Of a stretch of DNA of 64,000 nt, positions 56,318-64,000 are shown in pieces. Location: assembly GCF_000735605.1 (NCBI RefSeq), contig NZ_JPKG01000027.1, positions 248,001-312,000 of the forward strand, read 5' to 3'. Below the pieces are notes generated by a model. That model was given only the letters and a program-made list of their open reading frames with translations. It was not told where the DNA came from and made no database searches. Position numbers and translations under genes: made by a program. This DNA is from Allobosea sp. LC85 (GTDB lineage Bacteria; Pseudomonadota; Alphaproteobacteria; Rhizobiales; Beijerinckiaceae). Within the stretch, counting starts at the first letter, position 1. Each line of letters opens with the position of its first letter.

Positions 56318-57664
56318 CTACGGATTCGTCTTGGCCGCCGCCTGCGCCCCCGCAGCGACGCCGGCGACGGACGGCCTAACCAATCCCGGCGAGGCTTCCG
56401 GCTGCAGGGTCACTTCGACAACGTCGCCCGGTTGTAGCTCGAAGTCCTCATTCGCGATGATGGTTTCGAGCCCTTTTTCGCCCCGCCTGACGATCGCTAC
56501 CTCCACTCCAGACTTATGGCCGCGCGCGAGACTCGAGAGCTTCTCCTCAACCGTCTGCAGTCTGACCCGGATTTGGTTCAGTGCCGTGCGCGCGTCATGC
56601 AGATCCTGCAACAGCTTGATCCTGCGGCGATCGTCGAGCCGTTCCAACTGTCTGGCGTACTCGTCCTGCCGCTTCTTGACCTCCATCAGCTGTGCACCGG
56701 TCTGCAGTTTCCGCGTTGACGACAGCAGCACAGCGCGCCGGGCATCGGTCACGCGAGGGCTCGGCAAGGCCCCCTTGCCAAACATCTCCTCGACCTTTCT
56801 CAGCTCCTCGATATCGGCCTGTGTTCCCTGCTCTTCCTTCGCCTCCTGCGCCGCGAGCACCTTTGCCTGCTGGTCCGCCAGCTTGATGGACCGGTTGAGG
56901 TAGGATTTCTCGCGATCATGGTCCGATTGCTCGGCCCGCAGCTGATCGGTTTCAAGCTTCTCGATCTCCGCTATTCTGATCGAAGGGATGGGTGAGGGAG
57001 TCAGACGCTCGACCGCGATCTGGGCTGCGTCGCCCAATGTCGCCTGCAGCCGCAAGACACGCGCTTCGGACCTGGCGAGTTCCAGCCAAAGCCATTGAGA
57101 TTCGTTGCTCAGCTCGACGGAGAGGAGAGCCGGGTTGCCTGTTCGCTGCCGCAGCAGATCGTAGCCCCCGGACACGGCCACCAGGTGGCGCACCGTCATC
57201 TGCGGGCGAAACGGCAACTCACCCGGCTTCGATACATCGCCCTTGATATAGACGGGCCTGTATTGCGCCACGCTGGCGGTGACCTCATCGGCCTCGATCG
57301 CCACCACGTATTCACGCCCGTCTGACGATCGTTGCCTGAACACCTTGCTGGCCATCATGGCCTGTATTCTTGATTCCATCTCGGAGGCAGAAAGCCCCGC
57401 CACTGCCACGCTCCCCAGCACCGGAAAGGAGATGCGGCCATCCGGTTGCACCGTCACACGTCGCTGCAGTTCCGGGACTCGTGCGACCAGAATCTCGATG
57501 ACGTCTCCGGCCGCGATAGTATACCCGGCCTTCGCCGGGCCAAGCGAGCTTAACAGGCTGGCGATCACCAAGCCTGCCGCAAGGCCGCGGCGCTTCCTGG
57601 CCCGAGAGCTTTCAGTCTCGAGGCGGCTACCGTGTTCGGTATGCAATCGGGATCCCCACATCAT
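56318..57664 (-). CDS. Polysaccharide export protein, Wza/ExoF type
   Basis: A 448-residue protein with a Sec signal (RGLAAGLVIASLLSSLGPAKA) and no lipobox, then a polysaccharide-export domain (YTIAAGDVIEILVARVPELQRRVTVQPDGRISFPVLGSVAVAGLS), an SLBB-like region (VYIKGDVSKPGELPFRPQMTVRHLVAVSGGY), a long coiled coil rich in Glu, Gln and Arg (about residues 220-370), and a second SLBB-like end (NEDFELQPGDVVEVTL). This is the ExoF arrangement of rhizobia. AGGAG precedes the first of two tandem ATGs chosen here; the frame further upstream is not needed. It works with the Wzc-like protein in export. Confidence 0.9.
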   Translation of the reverse strand: MMWGSRLHTEHGSRLETESSRARKRRGLAAGLVIASLLSSLGPAKAGYTIAAGDVIEILVARVPELQRRVTVQPDGRISFPVLGSVAVAGLSASEMESRIQAMMASKVFRQRSSDGREYVVAIEADEVTASVAQYRPVYIKGDVSKPGELPFRPQMTVRHLVAVSGGYDLLRQRTGNPALLSVELSNESQWLWLELARSEARVLRLQATLGDAAQIAVERLTPSPIPSIRIAEIEKLETDQLRAEQSDHDREKSYLNRSIKLADQQAKVLAAQEAKEEQGTQADIEELRKVEEMFGKGALPSPRVTDARRAVLLSSTRKLQTGAQLMEVKKRQDEYARQLERLDDRRRIKLLQDLHDARTALNQIRVRLQTVEEKLSSLARGHKSGVEVAIVRRGEKGLETIIANEDFELQPGDVVEVTLQPEASPGLVRPSVAGVAAGAQAAAKTNP

Positions 57665-57843
57665 GAGAACTCCTGGCACTGGGCCGGTCGAAGCTGGGAC
57701 ATTGATTTCACGGACTTGTCGCCGATCGGGGCGGTCGGGCGACATGTCTTCGAGGGGAGCGCCTGACATGCGCCAAGCGCCGCGGGCAGCCTGCCGCGCC
57801 GATCGATCCGCTCGTTGCCGTCGCCAGCCGTCTTGCAAATCGG

Positions 57844-58800
57844 TCAGTTGTCAGTCCGCTGACCGCCGATCCGGAGCCGTGGATCAAGGTTGGGCAACAT
57901 GCCATGTCTCGCTCCGATACGTGTCCCCGCCGGCGACGATCCGTTGGTAAATTCGGGCGACCAGACGTCAGCATCCAGGGCAGACGCAGTCGCGGTCACC
58001 GCGGCGGGCCGGTCGGCCTCCTTCGCCGGATGAAACAGGCCGCTGTTCATGGCCCAGATCGCGGCTTGGGTGCGATTGTGAACGCGAACTCGGCGTAGGA
58101 TCGCCTTGACGTGCACCTTAACGGTGGCCTCGGAAATCTTCATCCTACGCGCGATGATCTTGTTCGAATGCCCCTCGATCAAGCAGCTCAGAATCGATTT
58201 GTGCCGGGCCGAAAGACGCGGCGCGCAGCTCTCACCGGTCAGCGACGAATCATTGATCTCCGTGTCTTCGTCGCCGGAGAGGTCGGAATCGATGTCCTGC
58301 AACTGGTATCGCTGCAAGCGAACATCACCGTTGCGCCCGGAACTGCTGTATCCGATCCGGTGGCTGTCGAGCGGTTCTCTCTCTCCGTCAACAATCGTCA
58401 GCATTGTCGGTGGTAGAACCGTTTCGCCGAGCATCACCAGTTCGATGGATTTGATGAATACTTCACAGCTGGCAATCGTGACGAAATAAGCGTTCGCACC
58501 AGATCGGTATGCGGACACCATCTCGGAAAATTGATGCTGATGAGCCAGCACTACGACCCGGCCCTCTGGGCATTGCCGCTTGTAATACTCAATCTGGCTC
58601 ATTGCAGAGCCGAAATCATCGCCAATGTCGATGATCAGGAGCACCTTGGCTTCTCGGGTCAGGGCGGCAACCACGTGATCGTCGACGCGAGACCGCGAGG
58701 CAGCGACCTCAAAATCCGCTGTAGTCAAAATGCGGGACAGACCTTCCCTCAACAGGGCATTGGGCCCGATGAGGACCACCAAAACTGATTTCGGCTCCAT
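57844..58800 (-). CDS. LuxR/NarL-family regulator with degenerate receiver domain
   Basis: A 318-residue regulator. The first 125 residues have the receiver fold, but the acidic pair after strand 1 is missing (VLVVLIGPN), the switch Thr/Ser position is Ala (VVVLAHQ) and the conserved Lys is replaced (AYFVTIASCE); only Asp58 (LIIDIGDD) could be a phosphoacceptor. A linker follows, then the HTH LSARHKSILSCLIEGHSNKIIARRMKISEATVKVHVKAILRRVRVHNRTQAAIWA near residues 200-250, and a C-terminal extension. AAGGGG precedes MEPKSVLVV. Its place among export and acyltransferase genes suggests it controls the polysaccharide locus independently of classical phosphorylation. Confidence 0.88.
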   Translation of the reverse strand: MEPKSVLVVLIGPNALLREGLSRILTTADFEVAASRSRVDDHVVAALTREAKVLLIIDIGDDFGSAMSQIEYYKRQCPEGRVVVLAHQHQFSEMVSAYRSGANAYFVTIASCEVFIKSIELVMLGETVLPPTMLTIVDGEREPLDSHRIGYSSSGRNGDVRLQRYQLQDIDSDLSGDEDTEINDSSLTGESCAPRLSARHKSILSCLIEGHSNKIIARRMKISEATVKVHVKAILRRVRVHNRTQAAIWAMNSGLFHPAKEADRPAAVTATASALDADVWSPEFTNGSSPAGTRIGARHGMLPNLDPRLRIGGQRTDN

Positions 58801-59204
58801 GTTCGCCCCTTCTGGCACTGCTACCCGCCCGCCCAGGAAAAGTGCCATCTAATCTTTTGAAATCTCACCGTTTATTCAAAGGATTTTCAATATAGCTCGC
58901 TCGTTCGCATGGGAATGATACGATATAAGGGATGTTGATGCATATATCGCCAAGCTAATTAGGCATTTTAAGACTTATGCATGATACCTACTTCCATTTG
59001 GGCTGATGCCTACGCCTTTTGGGTTAGCGGTGGCCGGAGACATGACCAGCGTGGCGGCGCAAATCCGGACGACGGGTTCGGACCCGGCACGTGGAAGGGG
59101 CGCGCGAATAGGGCCACTCGGTTGTCGTCGCGATCGCCTGTGGGACTGCCGGGCGTGCCCTGGCTGTTCACGGGAGCGGCGGCTGATTCAGATCGCCCTG
59201 GTCA
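58801..59204. other. Intergenic region in the polysaccharide locus, no gene seen
   Basis: About 400 nt upstream of the LuxR-type gene and downstream of the acyltransferase gene. The half nearest the regulator is AT-rich (around 58855-58990) and probably contains its promoter. Overlapping plus-strand frames from about 58981 are arginine-rich and lack any family signature, so I do not call them. Confidence 0.45.
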
Positions 59205-60374
59205 CTACTCCGGCGCGTCGCGCATCCGTGCCAGCTTCGTTTCAGCTCGCACGCGCAGCCAACCGCGGACGACTTGCGTCATCGGCTTCTCGACGAAACG
59301 ATAAACGACGAGGGCGAGGACAACAGCTGCGAGCACGGCGGAGATGACAAAGGCTCCGATCCCCATCCCCGTCGCCAACCCACCATAAGCAAACAGCTCG
59401 CGCAGCGCGCGGATGGCAAAGGGATGCACGAGGTAGAGCGCATAAGACGCATCTCCCAGAGCGGCCACTGTATATTCCACGCTGGACCAGGCCAGCGAAA
59501 CAGGGCCCAGAACTGCAGCTGCGACCAGAAACGCTGCGGGTATGCCATAGGCGAGGACCTGCGGCAGCAGGAGCGCTCCGCCCGGCTTGGCAAGGTCCAG
59601 GTGCAGGAGCAGCAGCGCGATGGCAAAGAGGCCGAAGCGGCCCATTGGTGACAGCAGACAACCCTTTTCGGCCAGCAATGCGAGCGCCATGCCAAAAACG
59701 AACTCAAGCACGATTGGTTCGCTCCAGAACGCCAGCGGCACCGGCAGAGCCTGCGAGACGCGGCCAAATGCGACGAGACTCAAGAGCACGGCCGCAACCG
59801 CCAGGACCGCCCTCTCGCGCTGCAACAGCAGCGCGCCTGCGAAGATCGAATAGAAGAACATCTCATAGTTGAGCGTCCAGCCGAGCGCATAGACCGGATG
59901 GACCACGCCGTTCGGCTGCGGGAAGGGGATGAAGAGATAGGTTGTCAGTATGGCAGACAGGTCCGGAGCATCCCGATTGAGCGCCGCTGGAGCCAACTGG
60001 CCGATGACGAGGTAGACGGTGACAATGGCCCAGTAGATCGGCACGACGCGAGCGATGCGACGAGAGAGAAAGACGCGAGGGCCGTCGACGGTCGCGAAAA
60101 GCTTCCGTGACGTATGGACCATGATGAAGCCGGAGATGACGAAGAACACGTCCACACCTGCCGGCCAGGGCAGCAGAGCGCTGGGTTGATAGGCGATGCC
60201 GAAGCGAACCGCGAGGGATTCGGCGTCGTATTGCGCATGGTAGAAAACGACGGCGAGAGCCGCAAAGACCCGGAGGCTCTGGACCAGGATCAGCTTGGGC
60301 GAGGCCTTCTTGCCTGGACACGCAATGGTCCGTTCGTCGACGGTCGCAGCTGCGGCCTGAGAGAATACTGTCAT
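59205..60374 (-). CDS. Acyltransferase 3 family (OafA-like) membrane protein
   Basis: A 389-residue protein with about ten hydrophobic helices. LILVQSLRVFAALAVVFYHAQY near residue 30 carries the conserved His, VDVFFVISGFIMVHTSRK near residue 72 is the family's second signature, and YALGWTLNYEMFFYSIFAGALLL and ALGDASYALYLVHPFAIRAL follow. It would O-acylate (acetylate or succinylate) the exported polysaccharide from the membrane. I chose MTVFSQAAAA; the longer frame upstream adds 34 residues with a Cys-rich stretch unlike the family. Confidence 0.9.
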   Translation of the reverse strand: MTVFSQAAAATVDERTIACPGKKASPKLILVQSLRVFAALAVVFYHAQYDAESLAVRFGIAYQPSALLPWPAGVDVFFVISGFIMVHTSRKLFATVDGPRVFLSRRIARVVPIYWAIVTVYLVIGQLAPAALNRDAPDLSAILTTYLFIPFPQPNGVVHPVYALGWTLNYEMFFYSIFAGALLLQRERAVLAVAAVLLSLVAFGRVSQALPVPLAFWSEPIVLEFVFGMALALLAEKGCLLSPMGRFGLFAIALLLLHLDLAKPGGALLLPQVLAYGIPAAFLVAAAVLGPVSLAWSSVEYTVAALGDASYALYLVHPFAIRALRELFAYGGLATGMGIGAFVISAVLAAVVLALVVYRFVEKPMTQVVRGWLRVRAETKLARMRDAPE

Positions 60375-60702
60375 CTCGTCATTCTCGCACCATCCCGTGG
60401 GCGGGGTGCCGAACGACGATGCCACTCGACAGCATGACGTCGGCAAAGGTTTGGTGAAGCTGCCTCTTGCCGCCAAGCTTACTTCGCGCGTCTGTGCTCG
60501 GCTTGGCTAACAGGTGTTATGACCAGTAGGTGGAGGGGTACCCTCGAACGGGCGCTACCTCTGATTGGGTAGCGTCGATCTGCCTCATCTGCGAAGCGAC
60601 GCGGCTGCTGTCACGATAGCCGGCAGGATGCACCCAGCGGCTCGTTCCGGGAACAGTCGGCGGGGCTTTCGACCTGTGAACGGGCCAGAATGAGGAAGCC
60701 CC
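60375..60702. other. Divergent intergenic region, no gene seen
   Basis: Between the acyltransferase and beta-propeller genes. It contains GAGGG-GTA-CCCTC (60533-60545) and CGCTACC-N8-GGTAGCG (60553-60574), close to each other. Either could be a regulator site, for example for a NarL-type protein, but repeats of this size are expected a few times per window by chance. Confidence 0.35.
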
Positions 60703-61944
60703 GTGAGCACACTTTCTTCATGGATCTCAAAGAGCTGCGGGCTGGCGGCCTTGCTGATTGTGGCCTTGGGCTGCGAAGCTTCAGCCGGCGAGCGACTGGC
60801 CAATGCGTCCGTCTTGACCGCGCCGCCAATGAATCGCCCGGCGTATCGTCAACTGGCTACGGATCCGGTGCTGGGCACGCATTTCACTCGGGTAACGGAC
60901 CCGGGGCGGCGTATGGCGGCCGGTGTTGTCTGCGCTGAGGCCTATTGCCGGCACCGCTATTCCAGCACGCAGGCCTGGAACGCCGATCAGACGCTGCTGG
61001 CTATCTCCAAGGGCTGCAACGGCTTCTGCTTTCTGGATGGTCAGACCTATGAGCCCGTCTTCCATCGCCCGGTCGACGACGACTGCAAATGGCATCCGAC
61101 AGATCCGGCGCTCCTGATCTGCGTAAGAGACTCCGAGGTCTATGCTTGGGCGCCCCGGGCCAACGGCAGAACCGTGATCTACGCGCCAAAGGATTATAAA
61201 CGAATCCAATTTGGTCCTTACAAAGGTAATCTGTCGCTTGATGGCAATCGGCTGGTTCTGCGCGCAACTAACCGGGCGGGCGCGCTGGTCGCCTTCGCCT
61301 ACGACATTAAGGAAGGAAGGAAGTATCCGGATATTGACCTGGCAACGCTGCCAGGGCTGAACGACTACTGCGGCATCTCGCCTAGCGGACGATACATCGC
61401 GTGTTTGAGTACAAGGGACGATCGGACTGACGTCGCGCATATTCTGACCGTAGACGGCAAAGTAGTGCAGAGTTGGACGGAGCATCATCGTCCGGGACAT
61501 GGTGACATGATGATCGATGCCGATGGCAGCGATGTCTACGTGGGCATCAGCAAGGCTGATCCCGACAAGTGGCACATCATCAAACGCAGGCTGTCGGACG
61601 GCGTGGTCACTGATCTCGCGCCTTCGGGCTATGGCGCACATGCCTCAACGCGCAATACCGATCGTCCAGGCTGGGTCTTTATTAGCTATGAAGGCAGCTA
61701 TGACCGGATCGCCGGCAGCGTCGGCAGGGCGCCATTTTATCAGGAGGTCGTCGCGCTCCGTATCGATGGAAGCGGCGAAATTCGGCGCATCGCCCAGACA
61801 CGCAACGCCCTGCGAGACTACATCAGTGAGACGCATGCCTCGCCATCGCCAGATGGATCGCAAGTGATCTGGTCCAGTAACTGGGGCGTCGCCGGTGGCC
61901 CAGTGGCGGACTACGTCTCTCGCGTGATCTGGCCAGAGGAGTGA
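60703..61944 (+). CDS. Secreted beta-propeller protein of unknown function
   Basis: A 413-residue protein with a signal peptide (LAALLIVALGCEASA). The body has repeated propeller-blade motifs: QAWNADQTLLAISKGCNGFCFLDGQTYE, KWHPTDPALLICVRDSEVYAW, GNLSLDGNRLVLRATN, GISPSGRYIACLST, MMIDADGSDVYVGISK, HASPSPDGSQVIWSSNWG. This looks like a WD40/TolB-like propeller, weakly recalling the PL22 oligogalacturonate-lyase fold; there is no sure catalytic match. The start codon is GTG with GAGGA before it. In this locus a polysaccharide-binding or -cleaving role is possible. Confidence 0.8.
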   Translation: MSTLSSWISKSCGLAALLIVALGCEASAGERLANASVLTAPPMNRPAYRQLATDPVLGTHFTRVTDPGRRMAAGVVCAEAYCRHRYSSTQAWNADQTLLAISKGCNGFCFLDGQTYEPVFHRPVDDDCKWHPTDPALLICVRDSEVYAWAPRANGRTVIYAPKDYKRIQFGPYKGNLSLDGNRLVLRATNRAGALVAFAYDIKEGRKYPDIDLATLPGLNDYCGISPSGRYIACLSTRDDRTDVAHILTVDGKVVQSWTEHHRPGHGDMMIDADGSDVYVGISKADPDKWHIIKRRLSDGVVTDLAPSGYGAHASTRNTDRPGWVFISYEGSYDRIAGSVGRAPFYQEVVALRIDGSGEIRRIAQTRNALRDYISETHASPSPDGSQVIWSSNWGVAGGPVADYVSRVIWPEE

Positions 61945-61985
61945 TCGGATCTGAACGGCGATGGCTGCCGGGGCGCAGCCATCGG

Positions 61986-62006
61986 GTCTGCAGCGCAGAC
62001 GGTTTT
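61986..62006 (+). terminator. Terminator after the beta-propeller gene
   Basis: GTCTGC-AGC-GCAGAC is a short GC-rich stem followed by GGTTTT. A second, stronger stem lies just before it: GATGGCTGC pairs perfectly with GCAGCCATC (61960-61983). Together they form a plausible terminator between two convergent genes. Confidence 0.6.
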
Positions 62007-62027
62007 AGGAGCGGGACGAGCAGGGCC

Positions 62028-63077
62028 TCAGGGAATGCTGCGGACAATCCATGGTCCTAGCCGGTTCGCCAGTGCCACCGGCATTCTTTTCCAGCAGCGG
62101 ATCGCGAAGGCATATTTGGTATTGCTGGGGCTCAACTCCGGCATCGCGGTGCCGGGCGCCAACCAATAATACCAGGACAATGGGCGCACCTCGGGATTCC
62201 ATTGCATCTTGAAACGATAGGTCCCTGAATCGATCGAGCAGCGGCCGAGATCGAGTTCGCGTGCGCCGAGATCGCCTGCCCATGTGATTGCGTTCCAGTA
62301 CAGGAACTCATTCACCTGATGGGAAGCGTGCGCGTAGTCGGAACAAATCCATGGCAACTCGATCCGCTCTCCGCGCCGCAGTGCGATCGCGCCGGCAACT
62401 GCACGCCCCTCACGACGCACCAACAGGATCACCGTATCCTTCGTCGACTGCAGGATATTCTCAAAGAAGGCCGGGCTATAGACCGGCGTTCCGAGATCCC
62501 GCATGTTCAGGGCGAAGACGCGGTAGAAATCCCCGAGCGCTTCGCTGCCTTCAACCGAGAAAACCGCTCCGGATTTCGTTGCCTTTCTTACCTTCCCGCG
62601 CAGGCGCGAGCTCAGGTTTGACCAAATCTTCTCCTGATTTTCACTGAGATCGACCACGAGCGCCGCCTTATGCTGGCGAACCGTCCAGCTTTCGTCCGTG
62701 AAGTGCGTCGCCGCGCCCGGTTGCCGCAACTCGATGTGGCGCGCGCCTCGCTTCGCGGCGAGGTCTGCGGCAGCGGTTGCCAGCGCCGCCTCGCATTCCG
62801 GCGTGTCGGCCAGGATGCCGCCATAGTCCAGAAAGGGCAGCGATACGAAGAAGTGCCCGAACAAGGCGCTTTGCATCTCGACAAGCGGAAGGACACCGCG
62901 CACACGACCGCCGCCGCGCACCATCAAGTACCAGCTTCGATGGCCAAAGCTGCGCTCCGAAATCCCTCGCCATTCAAGCCCGTAATACTGGGACGAGCCT
63001 GGAATGCTGTCGACATAGGCCTGCCACTCGTCGTCACCCCCCGTTTGCGAAAGATCGACAACCTCGAGGTACTGCAT
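62028..63077 (-). CDS. FemAB-like (GNAT-fold) protein of the exosortase/PEP-CTERM-associated type
   Basis: A 349-residue double-GNAT protein. GSSQYYGLEWRGISERSFGHRSWYLMVRGGGRVRGVLPLV, RLRGKVRKATKSGAVFSVEG, FYRVFALNMRDLGTPVYSPAFFENIL and the C-terminal NEFLYWNAITWAGDLGARELDLGRCSIDSGTYRFKMQWNPE follow the FemAB family found next to XrtA exosortase genes. These proteins are thought to modify cell-surface polymers with an amino-acyl group; the exact reaction is unknown. It is divergent from the deacetylase gene, whose relatives are linked to the same system. Confidence 0.85.
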   Translation of the reverse strand: MQYLEVVDLSQTGGDDEWQAYVDSIPGSSQYYGLEWRGISERSFGHRSWYLMVRGGGRVRGVLPLVEMQSALFGHFFVSLPFLDYGGILADTPECEAALATAAADLAAKRGARHIELRQPGAATHFTDESWTVRQHKAALVVDLSENQEKIWSNLSSRLRGKVRKATKSGAVFSVEGSEALGDFYRVFALNMRDLGTPVYSPAFFENILQSTKDTVILLVRREGRAVAGAIALRRGERIELPWICSDYAHASHQVNEFLYWNAITWAGDLGARELDLGRCSIDSGTYRFKMQWNPEVRPLSWYYWLAPGTAMPELSPSNTKYAFAIRCWKRMPVALANRLGPWIVRSIP

Positions 63078-63182
63078 TTTTGATCGCCGCTCCCGATGAC
63101 CAGACCATCGAACGGAGATGGTCCCCGTGCTGCCCTCTCACGCGTTCATCAAGCGAGAGAGCCCGCCGCATTGGGAAGCATA

Positions 63183-64000
63183 ATGCGCCGATTTCATCCT
63201 TGGACGAAGAGCATCAGGTTAGAAACAGCATACTCATCAAGAGGTATACCCCCTTGGATAATCAGTCACATTTTGTTTGCCGTGGTACTGATATTCGTTC
63301 TTGTTGCAACAAGTCGATGGGCCGCCCGATCGATGAAACAGGTTTCTGCGGTCGATTACTCGATATGCTCGCCCCCTCGGCGTATCGCGGGTTCCGAGAC
63401 CTTCTCGGAAGGCCACGCGAGTGGCCACTTGGCGATTGCTCCGAGCCGAGACGGAGCGGATGCTTCCGCAAAGCAAGGTGTTGGCCAGGCCGGCCTTGGC
63501 CAGACCGCGCTCTCAATCGATGTCGAGGATTGGTTCCATGCCGCCAACCTGGCAGGCGTGGTTCCGCGGGAGGCATGGAACGATTGCGAATCGCGTGTCG
63601 AACGCAACACCATGCGGATCTTACAGATCCTCGATGCGGCCAATATCCGTGCGACGTTCTTCGTTCTGGGCTGGGTGGCCGAACGATGCCCGGGGCTCGT
63701 GCGCGCCATCGCCGAAGGAGGGCATGAAGTAGCGTGTCACGGGCACGGGCATCAGCTTGTCACGTCGCTCCAGCCAGGCGAGTTTCGAGCCGATGTTTCG
63801 CGCGCCAAGAAATATCTCGAAGACCTGCTGGGCATGCGGGTGCGTGGTTATCGCGCGCCGTCGTTCTCCATAATGGACTGGGCCATTCCGATCTTGCAGC
63901 AACTCGGCTTCGAGTACGATTCGTCGGTCGTGCCGACGATCGCGCATGATCGGTATGGCAGGCTGACCGGAGTGCATACGGGTACGCCCGTCGCCTTGCT
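63183..64000 (+). CDS. Polysaccharide deacetylase (NodB family), N-terminal part
   Basis: The frame runs off the right edge after 272 codons. An N-terminal membrane helix (SHILFAVVLIFVLVATS, about residues 27-43) and a low-complexity linker lead to the NodB domain at about residue 108: LSIDVEDWFH with the catalytic Asp, ATFFVLGWVAERCPGLVRAI, GHEVACHGHGH with the metal His pair, and RGYRAPSFSI. DVEDWFH is characteristic of the XrtA-associated deacetylases with a DUF3473 tail, which would lie outside. GGGAAG precedes the ATG; an internal ATG at 63333 would remove the helix. It would de-N-acetylate the secreted polysaccharide. Confidence 0.85.
   Translation, partial: MRRFHPWTKSIRLETAYSSRGIPPWIISHILFAVVLIFVLVATSRWAARSMKQVSAVDYSICSPPRRIAGSETFSEGHASGHLAIAPSRDGADASAKQGVGQAGLGQTALSIDVEDWFHAANLAGVVPREAWNDCESRVERNTMRILQILDAANIRATFFVLGWVAERCPGLVRAIAEGGHEVACHGHGHQLVTSLQPGEFRADVSRAKKYLEDLLGMRVRGYRAPSFSIMDWAIPILQQLGFEYDSSVVPTIAHDRYGRLTGVHTGTPVAL

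Noticed and set aside
58981..59347. Overlapping plus-strand frames of about 107-113 codons
   Set aside because: They are Arg-rich, have no ribosome-binding site or motif and partly overlap the acyltransferase gene in antisense.
60553..60574. CGCTACC-N8-GGTAGCG inverted repeat as a NarL/LuxR operator
   Set aside because: Seven-bp arms at a fixed spacing are expected several times per window by chance, and the motif is not repeated in front of other genes of the locus.
52191..63252. The same 13-mer (AGAGGTATACCCC) at 52191-52203 (reverse strand) and 63240-63252, both in the polysaccharide locus
   Set aside because: Dozens of matching 13-mer pairs are expected by chance in 64 kb, and the second copy lies within the likely coding region of the deacetylase (start 63183).

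Overview
The window is high-GC, densely coded DNA from an alphaproteobacterium, most likely a Hyphomicrobiales member of the Bosea type. That placement is inferred from gene content, protein style and a family of interspersed palindromic repeats, not from a marker gene. I see no rRNA, tRNA, CRISPR array, IS element or prophage.

Region 1 (1-16904) is a catabolic and transport locus that I read as a pathway for glycated (Amadori-type) amino compounds. A GntR/UTRA regulator is divergent from a minus-strand operon encoding a FrlB-like SIS deglycase, a FrlD-like PfkB kinase and the two subunits of an oxoprolinase/hydantoinase (HyuA, HyuB; HyuB is cut by the left edge). Further right lie a DAO-family FAD oxidoreductase, a lone solute-binding protein, and a plus-strand operon: Rid-family protein, second FAD oxidoreductase, SDR, solute-binding protein, two permeases and a fused double ATPase. 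One 16-bp palindrome (ATTGGT-N4-ACCAAT) lies in front of the frlB-like gene, the lone binding protein and the Rid operon, which marks a single regulon.

Region 2 (16979-36744) is mostly housekeeping: a TPR lipoprotein, leucyl aminopeptidase, MarR and NlpC/P60 genes, mutS, two chemoreceptors (one with an uncommon 5TM-LYT plus PAS sensor), NADP-malic enzyme (maeB), a SAM methyltransferase, M29 and M20 peptidases, and a MarR/EamA exporter pair with twin operators.

Region 3 (36762-45796) holds a PLP desulfhydrase-like enzyme, a second peptide-type ABC operon (M81 peptidase, binding protein, two permeases, no ATPase), a small secreted hypothetical protein, and groEL preceded by what looks like a decayed groES.

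Region 4 (46023-64000) is an exopolysaccharide locus: flippase, Wzc-like chain-length/BY-kinase, polymerase/ligase, GT4 glycosyltransferase, a membrane-fused epimerase, DegT aminotransferase, initiating sugar-phosphate transferase, Wza/ExoF-type export protein, an atypical LuxR-family regulator, an acyltransferase, a secreted beta-propeller, a FemAB-like protein and the start of a NodB-type deacetylase. The last two are of the type found next to exosortase (XrtA) loci, so such a locus may continue beyond the right edge.

Five copies of a roughly 100-bp double-hairpin repeat lie between genes. In three of them the repeat edge also supplies the TAG stop codon of the adjoining gene.
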